Source of the DNA: JAXLRU01 sp046330935
GTDB lineage: Bacteria; Actinomycetota; Actinomycetes; Actinomycetales; Kineosporiaceae
Reading direction: 5' to 3'
Length of the DNA stretch: 64,000 nucleotides
Assembly (NCBI GenBank): GCA_046330935.1
Contig: JAXLRU010000003.1
Location: 62,001 to 126,000, forward strand
The translations under genes were made by a program, and so were the position numbers. The notes beneath the pieces were generated by a model. The model had not been told where the DNA came from and did not search any database. It worked only from the letters and a program-made list of their open reading frames with translations. Of the stretch, positions 1 to 8,163 are shown piece after piece. Position 1 is the stretch's first letter; each line of letters starts with the position of its first letter.

Positions 1-1
1 G

Positions 2-649
2 CGCACGGCGCGGCCGGCCTCGAGCAACACTCCCCACCCGTCCGGTTCCCCCGCTCCCGCGACCTCGACGCGGCCACCGTCGACCACCCCGGCCGGCCCG
101 ATCACCACCCCCGCCCCCACCCCCTCGGCCACCAGGACGCTCAAGCCGTGCAAGGTCGGCTGCGTGCTGCTGCGGCAGCGGTTCGAGACCGGCACGCAGG
201 GCTGGACGGCGACCGGCGGCGCCGGCGTCGAGCCCGCCTCCGGCGGGTCCAGCGGCCCCGGCAGCCTGCGCGCGTCGGGCGTCACGACGTCGTCCGGGCC
301 GTCCCTGGCGCTCTCGGACGCGCGGCTGTCCGGCGCCGACCGCCGATGGGTGTCGGTGAGCCTGCGCGTGCGCGTCGCCGACGCCGACGGCGCCCGCCTT
401 CGCCTGCGGGTCGACGGCGCCGAGAAGGCGCGGGTGCGCGAGCTCGCCGCCGACGGGCGCTGGCGCACCCTGCGGGCGTGGTTCCTGCCCGACGGCCCGG
501 TGACGATGCGCGTCGTCGTCGCGCCGTCGTCGTGCGCGTCCTCGCCGCGGACCGTGTCGGACCTCTACCTCGACGACGTCGTGGTGTCGGTGACGACGCC
601 CGACTCCTCACGCTCGGGCTCGGCGTCCCCGGACCCCGTCTGCTGGTGA
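2..649 (+). CDS. C-terminal part of secreted protein with Cys-Trp-ended CBM-like domain
   Basis: The gene enters from the left edge, so its start is not visible. The visible N-terminal part is a Pro/Thr/Ser-rich linker (to about base 145). A domain of about 160 residues follows: a CxxxC pair, a TQGW segment, alternating beta-strand-like stretches, a motif LRAWFLPDGPV and LYLDDVVV, then a terminal VCW before TGA. The same architecture appears at 33336-34346 and twice in 790-2091, so these are paralogues. The fold looks like a beta-sandwich carbohydrate-binding module. That is inference from pattern, and I recognise no named family. It is probably extracellular, with the Cys residues in disulphides. 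Confidence 0.75.
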   Translation, partial: RTARPASSNTPHPSGSPAPATSTRPPSTTPAGPITTPAPTPSATRTLKPCKVGCVLLRQRFETGTQGWTATGGAGVEPASGGSSGPGSLRASGVTTSSGPSLALSDARLSGADRRWVSVSLRVRVADADGARLRLRVDGAEKARVRELAADGRWRTLRAWFLPDGPVTMRVVVAPSSCASSPRTVSDLYLDDVVVSVTTPDSSRSGSASPDPVCW

Positions 650-695
650 GCTCCCGGGTCGCGGGACGTTTCGGCGATCCGGGCGCCTGCTTACG

Positions 696-724
696 TTGAC
701 CCGGACCCCGCGGGTCCCTAACGT
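696..724 (+). promoter_or_regulatory. Sigma-70-type promoter for 790-2091, with palindrome in spacer
   Basis: TTGACC (696-701) and TAACGT (719-724) are separated by exactly 17 bases, a near-ideal housekeeping promoter 66 bases ahead of the ATG at 790. The spacer holds an inverted repeat, GGACCC-CGC-GGGTCC (703-717), which could be an operator. The promoter is seen directly, but its regulation is inference. Confidence 0.6.
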
Positions 725-789
725 CCGCCCAGACACACGCCGTCGGGCCCGGCCCGGCGGTCACCCATCGACGAGGACGGGGACGCACC

Positions 790-2091
790 ATGAGCGCGAT
801 GATCAGGCGGACAGCCTGGCTGAACAGCAGGAATGCGACGGCAGCAGGGGTGGTGCTCGCGCTGGTCGGGGGCCTCGGCGCCACGCTCGGCTCGGGCGCG
901 GCACAGGCCTCCACGACTGCTCCGCGGGCGACGTCCACTTCGGCGCCGACCGCCACGGCGACGTCCACCCCGACGCGGACGGGCACGCCGACCGGCACGC
1001 CGACGATCGCCGACTGCTTCCCCGGCTGCCGGGTGCGAGCCTTCGACTTCGAGGACGGCACCGCCCAGGGGTGGACGGACTCGGGCGGCCAGCCGCTGTC
1101 GGTCACCGACGCGGCGGCCGCCTCGGGCAAGCTGTCCGCCGCCCCGAGCTTCGTGCTCTCCTCGCGCGGACCGTCGGTGACCATCACGAGCCCGGCGCTC
1201 GCGTCGCCGATCGGCTACTGGTACACCGCGTCGGTGAAGGTGCTGGGGGACAGCACGAGGGCCAAGATGGTGCGGCTCGCCGTCGAGGGCAGCGACGGTG
1301 ACGTCCGCGAGGAACCGGTGATGCTCTCGACCACCGAGTGGCGGACGGTGCGCACCTGGTTCCGGCCCAAGCCCGGCACGGGCACGATCACGCTGCGGCT
1401 CACCGAGAGCAACGATCACAGCTGCAACGGAGACATCGGGCAGAACATCCAGACCGCCTACCTCGACGACGGGCTGGTCGAGGTGCCGGTGAACCAGTCC
1501 GCCGTCCCTCGCGTGTACAGCCCCACTCCGTGCCCGACGGTCTCGACGATGCCGCCCACCACGCCGCCGACCCCCTGCCTGCCCGGGCGCTGCACCGTCT
1601 ACCAGGAGCCGTTCGCCGCCTCGACCGTGCCGAGCGCGTGGACCCACACCGGCACCGGTGAGCTGTCCCTGCGCCGCGAGGGCGGGGCCCTGACGCTGAA
1701 CAGCCTGCAGGCCACCCAGGTGAGCACCATCGGCGGGCCGAGCGTCCTCGTCGACGACCCGCGGCTGAAGAACCCGTCGGGGCGCTGGTTCCAGGTGAAG
1801 CTGAAGGTCCGCGTCGACGACAAGTCCAAGCCTCGGGTGCGCCTGCAGGTGGACGGCACCGACCTGGTGCAGACGACCGAGGTCGTCACCGGCCCCAAGT
1901 TCAAGGTCCTCCAGGCGTGGTTCAAGCCCTCGGGCCCGGTGCGGATCACCGTCGTCGCCGCGCCGTCGACGTGCGTCCGCCCGCAGCACGTCATCCCCGT
2001 GCTGATGATCGACGACGTGACCGTGGGCATGCCCGGCCAGGGCAAGGCCCCCAAGGGGGAGCCGACGCCGCCGCCCGCCACCTGCTGGTGA
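790..2091 (+). CDS. Secreted protein with two Cys-Trp-family CBM-like domains
   Basis: 433 residues. A signal peptide occupies roughly residues 1-37 (basic start, hydrophobic core with LALVGG, then an AQA-type end) and is followed by a Thr/Pro/Ser linker. Two repeats of the domain also found at 2-649 and 33336-34346 follow. The first (about residues 75-245) begins DCFPGC and keeps QGW, WYTASVKV, TWFRPKPG and AYLDDG. The second (about 260-433) begins CLPGRC, keeps WFQVKLKVRVDD and AWFKPSGPV, and ends in ATCW. A Pro/Thr stretch joins them. ATG is chosen because it precedes the signal peptide and lies downstream of a good promoter at 696-724. It is probably an extracellular binding protein. The ligand is unknown. 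Confidence 0.75.
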   Translation: MSAMIRRTAWLNSRNATAAGVVLALVGGLGATLGSGAAQASTTAPRATSTSAPTATATSTPTRTGTPTGTPTIADCFPGCRVRAFDFEDGTAQGWTDSGGQPLSVTDAAAASGKLSAAPSFVLSSRGPSVTITSPALASPIGYWYTASVKVLGDSTRAKMVRLAVEGSDGDVREEPVMLSTTEWRTVRTWFRPKPGTGTITLRLTESNDHSCNGDIGQNIQTAYLDDGLVEVPVNQSAVPRVYSPTPCPTVSTMPPTTPPTPCLPGRCTVYQEPFAASTVPSAWTHTGTGELSLRREGGALTLNSLQATQVSTIGGPSVLVDDPRLKNPSGRWFQVKLKVRVDDKSKPRVRLQVDGTDLVQTTEVVTGPKFKVLQAWFKPSGPVRITVVAAPSTCVRPQHVIPVLMIDDVTVGMPGQGKAPKGEPTPPPATCW

Positions 2092-2225
2092 CGGTCGTCC
2101 CGTGACGGCACGGCCACCGATCGGCCCCGGGAGGTCTGTCACGTCGATGTCGTGACGCGAGGGCGCGGTGACGTCGTCGCGACGTGGCGACGACGTGGCC
2201 GCGACATCGACCCGGACGAGCCTGG

Positions 2226-2257
2226 GGCACGTCCTCCCCGACCGGGGAGGACGTGCC
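2226..2257 (+). terminator. Perfect 14-bp hairpin between 790-2091 and the wall hydrolase gene
   Basis: GGCACGTCCTCCCC (2226-2239) pairs perfectly with 2244-2257 around a GACC tetraloop. It lies 135 bases after one stop and 36 bases before the TTG start at 2294. It may terminate the upstream transcript or act as a leader element for the hydrolase. No U-tract follows, as is common in high-GC actinobacteria. Confidence 0.5.
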
Positions 2258-2293
2258 GCCGGGTCCCGTCCCGGCCGATCTCGGGAGCCCCCC

Positions 2294-4069
2294 TTGCGTC
2301 CTGTCCGACTCCGTCCGGCCCTCGCAGCCGCCTGCCTCGTTGCTGCAGGCGCCGGCGTCGCCGCCCCCACGCAGGCCCTCGCCGTCACCCACCCGACCGA
2401 CGTCCCCGCGAGCGTCGGCGCGGCAGCCCCCGTGGACTCGGGTGCGAGATCCCTGTCCCCCCTCGCCGTCGCCACGATCAGCACGAGCGCGGCGGACCTG
2501 TGCGCCACCGTCGCGACGAAGGCCGGGTTCACCAGCGCGACCATCGTGACCGCCGTCGCCATCGCGATGGCCGAGTCCTCGTGCAATCCCTCCGCGACCG
2601 GCCACAACGACGACAGCCGCCACACCACCGACCGGGGGCTGTGGCAGATCAACGACTACTGGCACTCCGAGGTCTCCGACACCTGCGCCTACCAGGCCCA
2701 GTGCAACGCCAACGCCGCCTACGACATCTCGAGCAAGGGCACCGACTGGGACCAGTGGTCCACCTGGGACAGCGGCAGCTACCGCAACTTCCTCGACCAG
2801 GCGCAGGCGGCCGTGAACCGGCTCCCTTCGACGATCGTCGAGGGTGATTTCGTGCAGGTGGCGGGGACGGACCCGGTGTACCGGATCGCGGGTGGGGCCC
2901 CGTTGTACGTGTCGTCGTGGGCGAAGGTCTCCGACGTGGCCTCCCACCCGGTCAAGACGGTGTCGCAGGCCACGTTCAACGCCCTGCCCCGCTACCCCAA
3001 GGACGGCACGTTCCTCAGCGAGGGCGACGGTGACGGGGCCTGGCGGATCGCCGGCGGCGCCCCCCTGAAGATCACCAACTGGGCGAAGTTCCCCGCCGGG
3101 TCGGCGCTGAAGGCCCTCGACGTCGACGACCTCAACATCACCTCCGCCGGGACCGGCATGTACACCCACACCCGCACCGTCCCCCTCAACGGCACGTTCC
3201 TGGGCGACTCCACCACCACCGCGGCCTACATCACCGTCGGCGGAGCACCCATGCGCATCTACGACTGGGCCGACTACCCCTCCGGGTCGGCCCTCAAGGC
3301 CGTCGAGATCGACCCCGCCACCCTCACCGGCAGCCCTGGCATGGGCCTGCTCAAGTACCCCGCCAACGGCTCCTTCATCGGCGACGTCCACTCCAGCGCC
3401 GCCTACCGCATCGCCGGCGGAGCACCCCTGCAGATGAACGACTGGAACACCTACACCGACGCGCAGAAGGCCTCCGCCGTCGAGGTCGACACCCGCAACT
3501 TCACCGGCACCAACCTCCTGCCCTACCCCGCCGACGGCACCATGATCAGCGACAAGGACTCCAGCCGCGCCTGGGTCGTGGCCGGCGGCGCCGCCATCAC
3601 CCTCTTCGACTGGGCCCCCTACAGCACCGCGCAGAAGGCCTCCGCCGTCGAGATCGACACCTACGCCCTCGACATCGCCGGCACCCCCGGCTCCCACCTG
3701 CGCGCCACCCCCGCCAACGGCACCTTCATCTCCGCCGTCACCCCCACCACCAACGCCCGCAAGACCTTCCGCATCATCGGCGGTGCGCCCCTCTACGTCG
3801 CCTCCACCACCCCCTACGGCACCCCCAAGGTCATCACCGTCAACGAGGCCGCCGTCCTCAACGCCGGCACCACCACCGTCCCCACCCTCACCCTCTACCC
3901 CGCCAACGGCACCCTCCTGCAGACCACCACCGGCACCAAGTACCAGATCAGCAACGGCCGCGCCCTGCCCTACACCGGCACCACCACCATCCCCACCACC
4001 AACACCATCGACACCGCCACCATCACCAACGCCGGCGGCGCCTACCCCTACAACCACCTCGCCAAGTAA
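2294..4069 (+). CDS. Secreted lysozyme/transglycosylase-like wall hydrolase with seven C-terminal repeats
   Basis: 591 residues from TTG at 2294. That start is chosen because GGGAG ends six bases upstream and it opens directly into a signal peptide (RPVRLRP, hydrophobic core, APTQALA); an in-frame ATG at 2168 would bury the signal. Residues about 66-175 resemble the lysozyme-like SLT fold: AESSCNPS, with Glu94 as the likely catalytic acid, then DRGLWQIN. From residue about 182 come seven repeats of 45-60 residues built on G(T/S)F....AYRIAGGAP...W, presumably a wall-binding module. It should cleave peptidoglycan glycan strands outside the cell. The repeat half is nearly identical to that of the convergent gene at 5009-6862, which has a different catalytic domain. 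Confidence 0.8.
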   Translation: MRPVRLRPALAAACLVAAGAGVAAPTQALAVTHPTDVPASVGAAAPVDSGARSLSPLAVATISTSAADLCATVATKAGFTSATIVTAVAIAMAESSCNPSATGHNDDSRHTTDRGLWQINDYWHSEVSDTCAYQAQCNANAAYDISSKGTDWDQWSTWDSGSYRNFLDQAQAAVNRLPSTIVEGDFVQVAGTDPVYRIAGGAPLYVSSWAKVSDVASHPVKTVSQATFNALPRYPKDGTFLSEGDGDGAWRIAGGAPLKITNWAKFPAGSALKALDVDDLNITSAGTGMYTHTRTVPLNGTFLGDSTTTAAYITVGGAPMRIYDWADYPSGSALKAVEIDPATLTGSPGMGLLKYPANGSFIGDVHSSAAYRIAGGAPLQMNDWNTYTDAQKASAVEVDTRNFTGTNLLPYPADGTMISDKDSSRAWVVAGGAAITLFDWAPYSTAQKASAVEIDTYALDIAGTPGSHLRATPANGTFISAVTPTTNARKTFRIIGGAPLYVASTTPYGTPKVITVNEAAVLNAGTTTVPTLTLYPANGTLLQTTTGTKYQISNGRALPYTGTTTIPTTNTIDTATITNAGGAYPYNHLAK

Positions 4070-4161
4070 CCCCCCACCCAGCACCACCCCTGCACCAACC
4101 GGCCCCGGCCCTCACCAGAGGACCGGGGCCACACCCATCCCCCCACCCGAGCGGAACATCG
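2835..4161 (+). repeat. Left arm of 1.33-kb inverted repeat
   Basis: This arm runs from TCGTCGAGGG inside the hydrolase gene through its stop codon and terminator hairpin to GCGGAACATCG. It is repeated in inverted orientation at 4917-6249 with very few differences, including one 6-base indel (two codons). It covers the whole seven-repeat wall-binding module plus about 90 bases of 3' flank. Confidence 0.9.
4101..4130 (+). terminator. Terminator hairpin after wall hydrolase
   Basis: GGCCCCGG (4101-4108) pairs with CCGGGGCC (4123-4130), about 30 bases after the TAA at 4069. The inverted copy at 4948-4977 serves the convergent gene. Confidence 0.55.
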
Positions 4162-4916
4162 GCGCTCCGAGGGCCATCGGAGGCGGCGGCGTCGCGCTCG
4201 GCGGCGGCGTCCCCCTTCCGTGAGGAGCGCCGGCCCAGACGAGCTCCCGGGGCGGCGCATGGCCGAGCCGCCCGGCCCTGGAACGACTGCGGCCCCCACC
4301 CGAACGAGGTGGGGGCCGCTTCGCGTCTCGCGGTCGCAGGCGACGGTCGAGCAGGGCAACGGCTGGGTCGTCACGCCTCACCCTGGAGCTGCGCAGAGGG
4401 AGACATGCCGCGCACTCCACCGCCTGCCGGTCGACGCCGACCGCACCGAGGACTTGCGCGCCATGGCGGAGGACGGACGTGAGCCGGCGAGCCTGATGGA
4501 GTGACACGTCCATGCGGAACGCTGAGTTGGGAGGCAGACGCCGCCGTGCCGTTCGCGGCGATCGAGTGGCTGCTCGGTCACGGCCACGATCGCGGTTGCG
4601 GCGCCGAGGCACTGGCCGAGCTGGACGCATGGTTCGCGCCTCGTCCTCATGTCCAGGAGGCACGGCGCGTCCGCCGGCTGGATCTCATGCCCGAGGCCGA
4701 CCGTCCGACGAGCTGCGCACCGATGCCGCCGTCGGTGAGCGGGCCGCCCCCCGGAGGGTGAGTCGCGGGGACGGCGATCGGGCCTCGTTCGGGCTCACCG
4801 GAGGGGCTCGCCGTTGCCGGGCAGGGGTGGGGAGCGCTTGCCTGACGGTCTGCGGCACAGTTCGCCGCCGACCGTCAGGTGAGCTGCTGCCTGCAGGATC
4901 GCGCCCGCTCCACGGA
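4162..4916. other. Spacer of the inverted repeat; no convincing gene
   Basis: About 755 bases separate the two arms. Short open frames exist (for example 4220-4504 and 4501-4761 on the plus strand), but none has a good ribosome site or a recognisable protein pattern. They may be decayed coding sequence. The only clear element is the hairpin at 4289-4319. Confidence 0.5.
4289..4319. terminator. Perfect 12-bp hairpin in the inverted-repeat spacer
   Basis: GCGGCCCCCACC (4289-4300) pairs perfectly with 4308-4319 around CGAACGA. It is a strong, direction-neutral terminator-like stem lying between two convergent genes, so it could back up termination from either side. Confidence 0.6.
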
Positions 4917-6249
4917 CGATGTTCCGCTCGGGTGGGGGGATGGGTGTGGCCCCGGTCCTCTGGTGAGGGCCGGGGCCGGTTGGTGCAGGGGTGGTGCTGG
5001 GTGGGGGGTTACTTGGCGAGGTGGTTGTAGGGGTAGGCGCCGCCGGCGTTGGTGATGGTGGCGGTGTCGATGGTGTTGGTGGTGGGGATGGTGGTGGTGC
5101 CGGTGTAGGGCAGGGCGCGGCCGTTGCTGATCTGGTACTTGGTGCCGGTGGTGGTCTGCAGGAGGGTGCCGTTGGCGGGGTAGAGGGTGAGGGTGGGGAC
5201 GGTGGTGGTGCCGGCGTTGAGGACGGCGGCCTCGTTGACGGTGATGACCTTGGGGGTGCCGTAGGGGGTGGTGGAGGCGACGTAGAGGGGCGCGCCGCCG
5301 ATGATGCGGAAGGTCTTGCGGGCGTTGGTGGTGGGGGTGACGGCGGAGAGGAAGGTGCCGTTGGCGGGGGTGGCGCGCAGGTGGGAGCCGGGGGTGCCGG
5401 CGATGTCGAGGGCGTAGGTGTCGATCTCGACGGTGGAGGCCTTCTGCGCGGCGCTGTAGGGGGCCCAGTCGAACAGGGTGATGGCGGCGCCGCCGGCCAC
5501 GACCCAGGCGCGGCTGGAGTCCTTGTCGCTGATCATGGTGCCGTCGGCGGGGTAGGGCCGCAGGTTGGTGCCGGTGAAGTTGCGGGTGTCGACCTCGACG
5601 GCGGAGGCCTTCTGCGCGTCGGTGTAGGTGTTCCAGTCGTTCAGCTGCAGGGGTGCTCCGCCGGCGATGCGGTAGGCGGCCAGGGAGTGGACGTCGCCGA
5701 TGAAGGAGCCGTTGGCGGGGTACTTGAGCAGGCCGATGCCGGCGGTGCCGGCGCTGGTGATGTTGACGGGGTCGATCTCGACGGCCTTGAGGGCCGATCC
5801 GGCGGGGTAGTCGGCCCAGTCGTAGATGCGCATGGGTGCTCCGCCGACGGTGATGTAGGCCGCGGTGGTGGTGGAGTCGCCCAGGAACGTGCCGTTGAGG
5901 GGGACGGTGCGGGTGTGGGTGTACATGCCGGTCCCGGCGGAGGTGATGTTGAGGTCGTCGACGTCGATGGCCTTCAGCGCCGACCCGGCGGGGAACTTCG
6001 CCCAGTTGCTGATCTTCAGGGGGGCGCCGCCGGCGATCCGCCAGGCCCCGTCACCGTCGCCGTCGCTGAGGAACGTGCCGTCCTTGGGGTAGCGGGGCAG
6101 GGCGTTGAACGTGGCCTGGGAGACCGTCTTGACCGGGTGGGAGGCCACGTCGGAGACCTTCGCCCACGACGACACGTACAACGGGGCCCCACCCGCGATC
6201 CGGTACACCGGGTCCGTCCCCGCCACCTGCACGAAATCACCCTCGACGA
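4917..6249 (-). repeat. Right arm of 1.33-kb inverted repeat
   Basis: Reverse complement of 2835-4161. It covers the C-terminal repeats, stop codon and 3' hairpin (4948-4977) of the NlpC/P60-type hydrolase gene. The near identity suggests recent duplication or ongoing gene conversion. Confidence 0.9.
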
Positions 6250-6862
6250 CGTCCGGGCGGATCTTGTCGTAGCGGATGGGGTGGTAGCCGTCGGACTTCG
6301 ACGTCGCGACCGACCTCGTGTACGCGATGGTGCCGTGGTCGGTATCCATCTCCTCGTAGTCGTTGAAGCGGGTCTTGGTGCTGTCCGTCCACGAGACGAA
6401 GAGCACGATGTGCCCGTCCCGGACCACGGCGTCGCCAGGCTGGAGATCGCTCCAGCTGATCGTCGTCCAGGGGCCGCGGGAGTCGGAGAAGAAGTCGGGG
6501 GTGGCGTAGGAGGTGGTCAGCCCCCAGGCCATGGAGACGAAGCCCGAGCAGTCGGTGCGGTACTTGCGACCGTCGTAGTCGGAGTTGCAGTCGCTCTGGC
6601 TGTAGGGGATGTGCAGGTCGACCCACTTCTTCGCCCGCGCGAGGATCTCGCTGCGGCTGAGCCCTTCGGTGATTCCCGAGCCCTCCACGCAGGTGAACAT
6701 CGGCGAGACGGAGCGGTCCAGGCCCGCCTGGCCGGTGGGCGGTGCGACCGGGAAGAGCGGGCCGGGCGTGGCGGCCGCGGCGGTCAGGGCCGGTGCCGCG
6801 AGGCCGAGCAGGGCTCCGGCCAGGGCGAGGCCGGCCGTCCGGGTGCGCTTCGTGGTGTGCAT
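5009..6862 (-). CDS. Secreted NlpC/P60-type (papain-like) wall hydrolase with seven C-terminal repeats
   Basis: 617 residues from ATG at 6862, preceded by GGAGGAGAGG and opening into a clear signal peptide (residues 1-31). Residues about 65-200 look like an NlpC/P60 or amidase-type cysteine peptidase: RTDCSGFVSMAWGL with Cys105 as nucleophile, then DLQPGDAVVRDGHIVLFVSW with His151. From VVEGDFVQ (about 205) the protein carries the same seven-repeat module as the lysozyme-like protein at 2294-4069, at near nucleotide identity. The family usually cuts peptide crosslinks, so the pair could attack both glycan and peptide bonds at the same wall site. Two extra residues in the fourth repeat distinguish this copy. 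Confidence 0.82.
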   Translation of the reverse strand: MHTTKRTRTAGLALAGALLGLAAPALTAAAATPGPLFPVAPPTGQAGLDRSVSPMFTCVEGSGITEGLSRSEILARAKKWVDLHIPYSQSDCNSDYDGRKYRTDCSGFVSMAWGLTTSYATPDFFSDSRGPWTTISWSDLQPGDAVVRDGHIVLFVSWTDSTKTRFNDYEEMDTDHGTIAYTRSVATSKSDGYHPIRYDKIRPDVVEGDFVQVAGTDPVYRIAGGAPLYVSSWAKVSDVASHPVKTVSQATFNALPRYPKDGTFLSDGDGDGAWRIAGGAPLKISNWAKFPAGSALKAIDVDDLNITSAGTGMYTHTRTVPLNGTFLGDSTTTAAYITVGGAPMRIYDWADYPAGSALKAVEIDPVNITSAGTAGIGLLKYPANGSFIGDVHSLAAYRIAGGAPLQLNDWNTYTDAQKASAVEVDTRNFTGTNLRPYPADGTMISDKDSSRAWVVAGGAAITLFDWAPYSAAQKASTVEIDTYALDIAGTPGSHLRATPANGTFLSAVTPTTNARKTFRIIGGAPLYVASTTPYGTPKVITVNEAAVLNAGTTTVPTLTLYPANGTLLQTTTGTKYQISNGRALPYTGTTTIPTTNTIDTATITNAGGAYPYNHLAK

Positions 6863-7061
6863 GTCAGGTTCCTCTCCTCCGAGGTGCGGCATCCGCCGCG
6901 CTGACCGCCACAGTGGTCGGCAGGTCCGTCGGGGGGTCGTCACCGGTCCCTCGCCCCGATGTCGCGACGCCGTCAGGACGGTCACCGATGGAGCTCCCCT
7001 GACATCGGCGTCCCGGACGACGACGGCGTGGACGGTCGAGGCGTGTCACCCGGGCGCCCCG

Positions 7062-7067
7062 TACAGT
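7062..7067 (+). promoter_or_regulatory. -10 element (TACAGT) for a leaderless rarD transcript
   Basis: TACAGT ends seven bases before the A of the rarD ATG (7074), so transcription would start at or next to the start codon. No ribosome site fits, and no strong -35 is seen. Confidence 0.4.
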
Positions 7068-7073
7068 CATCCC

Positions 7074-8027
7074 ATGACTTCAGAGGTGCGCCGCGGGGCG
7101 GTCTACGGCTTCGGGGCGTACCTGCTGTGGGGAGCCTTTCCCCTGTACTTCCACCTGCTGCGCCGGGCGGGCGCCGTCGAGATCGTCGTCCACCGGATCC
7201 TGTGGTCGCTACTGCTGTGCACGGTGCTGGTCAGCGGGGGCCTGGCCTGGGGCGGGGTCCGGGCAGCCCTCGCCTCGCGGCGCACGGGCGGCCTGCTCGC
7301 CCTGGCCGCCTCGCTCATCGCCCTGAACTGGGGCGTCTACGTGTACGCGGTGAACTCCGGGCACGTCGTCGAGGCGTCTTTGGGGTACTTCGCGAACCCG
7401 TTCGTCACGGTGCTGCTCGGGGTGGTCGTGCTGCGGGAGAAGCTGCGCCGCTGGCAGTGGATCGCCGTCGGGATCGGGCTCGTCGCCCTCGGCGTCCTCA
7501 CCGTCGACTACGGCCGGCCGCCGTGGATCGCGCTCGTCCTCGCCGTGTCGTTCGCCCTGTACGGGCTGTGCAAGAACCGGGTCGGCGGCGCGGTCGGGGC
7601 GCTGACGGGGCTGACCGTCGAGACCCTCGCCCTCGCCGTCCCCGCGGTCGTCGCGCTCGTGGCCCTGGAGGCGCGCGGCGACGGGACCTTCACCGAGAAC
7701 GCCCCCTGGCAGGGGCTGCTGCTGGCCTCGGCCGGCGCCGTGACGGTGGCGCCGCTGCTGCTGTTCGCCGCCGCCGCACGGCGGGTGCCGCTGACGACGA
7801 TCGGCCTCCTGCAGTACCTGACCCCGGTGCTGCAGCTGCTGTGCGGCGTGCTGGTGCTGGGCGAGCACATGCCGGCGTCGCGGTGGGCGGGGTTCGGGCT
7901 GGTGTGGTGCGCCTTGGCCGTGCTGACGGCCGACACCATGCGGGCCGGGGCGCGCGGGCGGGCGGCGCGCGAGGCCGCCGTGACGGGCGAGGCGGCCGGG
8001 TCGGAGGTCCCGGTCACCTCCAAGTGA
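7074..8027 (+). CDS. rarD: RarD-type EamA/DMT-superfamily transporter
   Basis: 317 residues with about ten hydrophobic helices, in the inner membrane. It opens with RRGAVYGFGAYLLWGAFPLY, the hallmark N-terminus of RarD proteins, and later has LNWGVYVYAVNSGHVVEASLG, LQYLTPVLQL and a GEHMP segment, all typical of the family. The length matches the family norm of about 300. Substrates of RarD proteins are not established. The start is the ATG at 7074, seven bases after a -10-like TACAGT. A short charged tail follows the last helix. Confidence 0.88.
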   Translation: MTSEVRRGAVYGFGAYLLWGAFPLYFHLLRRAGAVEIVVHRILWSLLLCTVLVSGGLAWGGVRAALASRRTGGLLALAASLIALNWGVYVYAVNSGHVVEASLGYFANPFVTVLLGVVVLREKLRRWQWIAVGIGLVALGVLTVDYGRPPWIALVLAVSFALYGLCKNRVGGAVGALTGLTVETLALAVPAVVALVALEARGDGTFTENAPWQGLLLASAGAVTVAPLLLFAAAARRVPLTTIGLLQYLTPVLQLLCGVLVLGEHMPASRWAGFGLVWCALAVLTADTMRAGARGRAAREAAVTGEAAGSEVPVTSK

Positions 8028-8163
8028 TCTTTGCCTCACCTTGCCGGTCGTGGCGTTCGGGACGAACGGCCCCGCCGCTGGTGGTTGCTCCGGGGCGACG
8101 GTTGTGGAGTCAACTTCACTCTCCACGGTGACGAAGGCGTCACCGACAATGACGGAGGCAGCC

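Noticed and set aside
2092..2293. A cyclic-di-AMP riboswitch in front of the wall hydrolase
   Set aside because: Such switches often precede wall hydrolases in actinobacteria, but I could not find the expected conserved loops, only a simple hairpin.
1991..4087. Long minus-strand open frame opposite the lysozyme-like gene
   Set aside because: Same Gly/Val-rich shadow pattern as 4991-6904, caused by the shared repeats.
4220..4761. Two small plus-strand genes in the inverted-repeat spacer
   Set aside because: No convincing ribosome sites, unusual composition and no recognisable protein pattern.
4991..6904. Long Gly/Val-rich plus-strand open frame
   Set aside because: It is the antisense shadow of the NlpC/P60-type hydrolase, with extreme composition and no ribosome site. 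The minus strand encodes clear domains.
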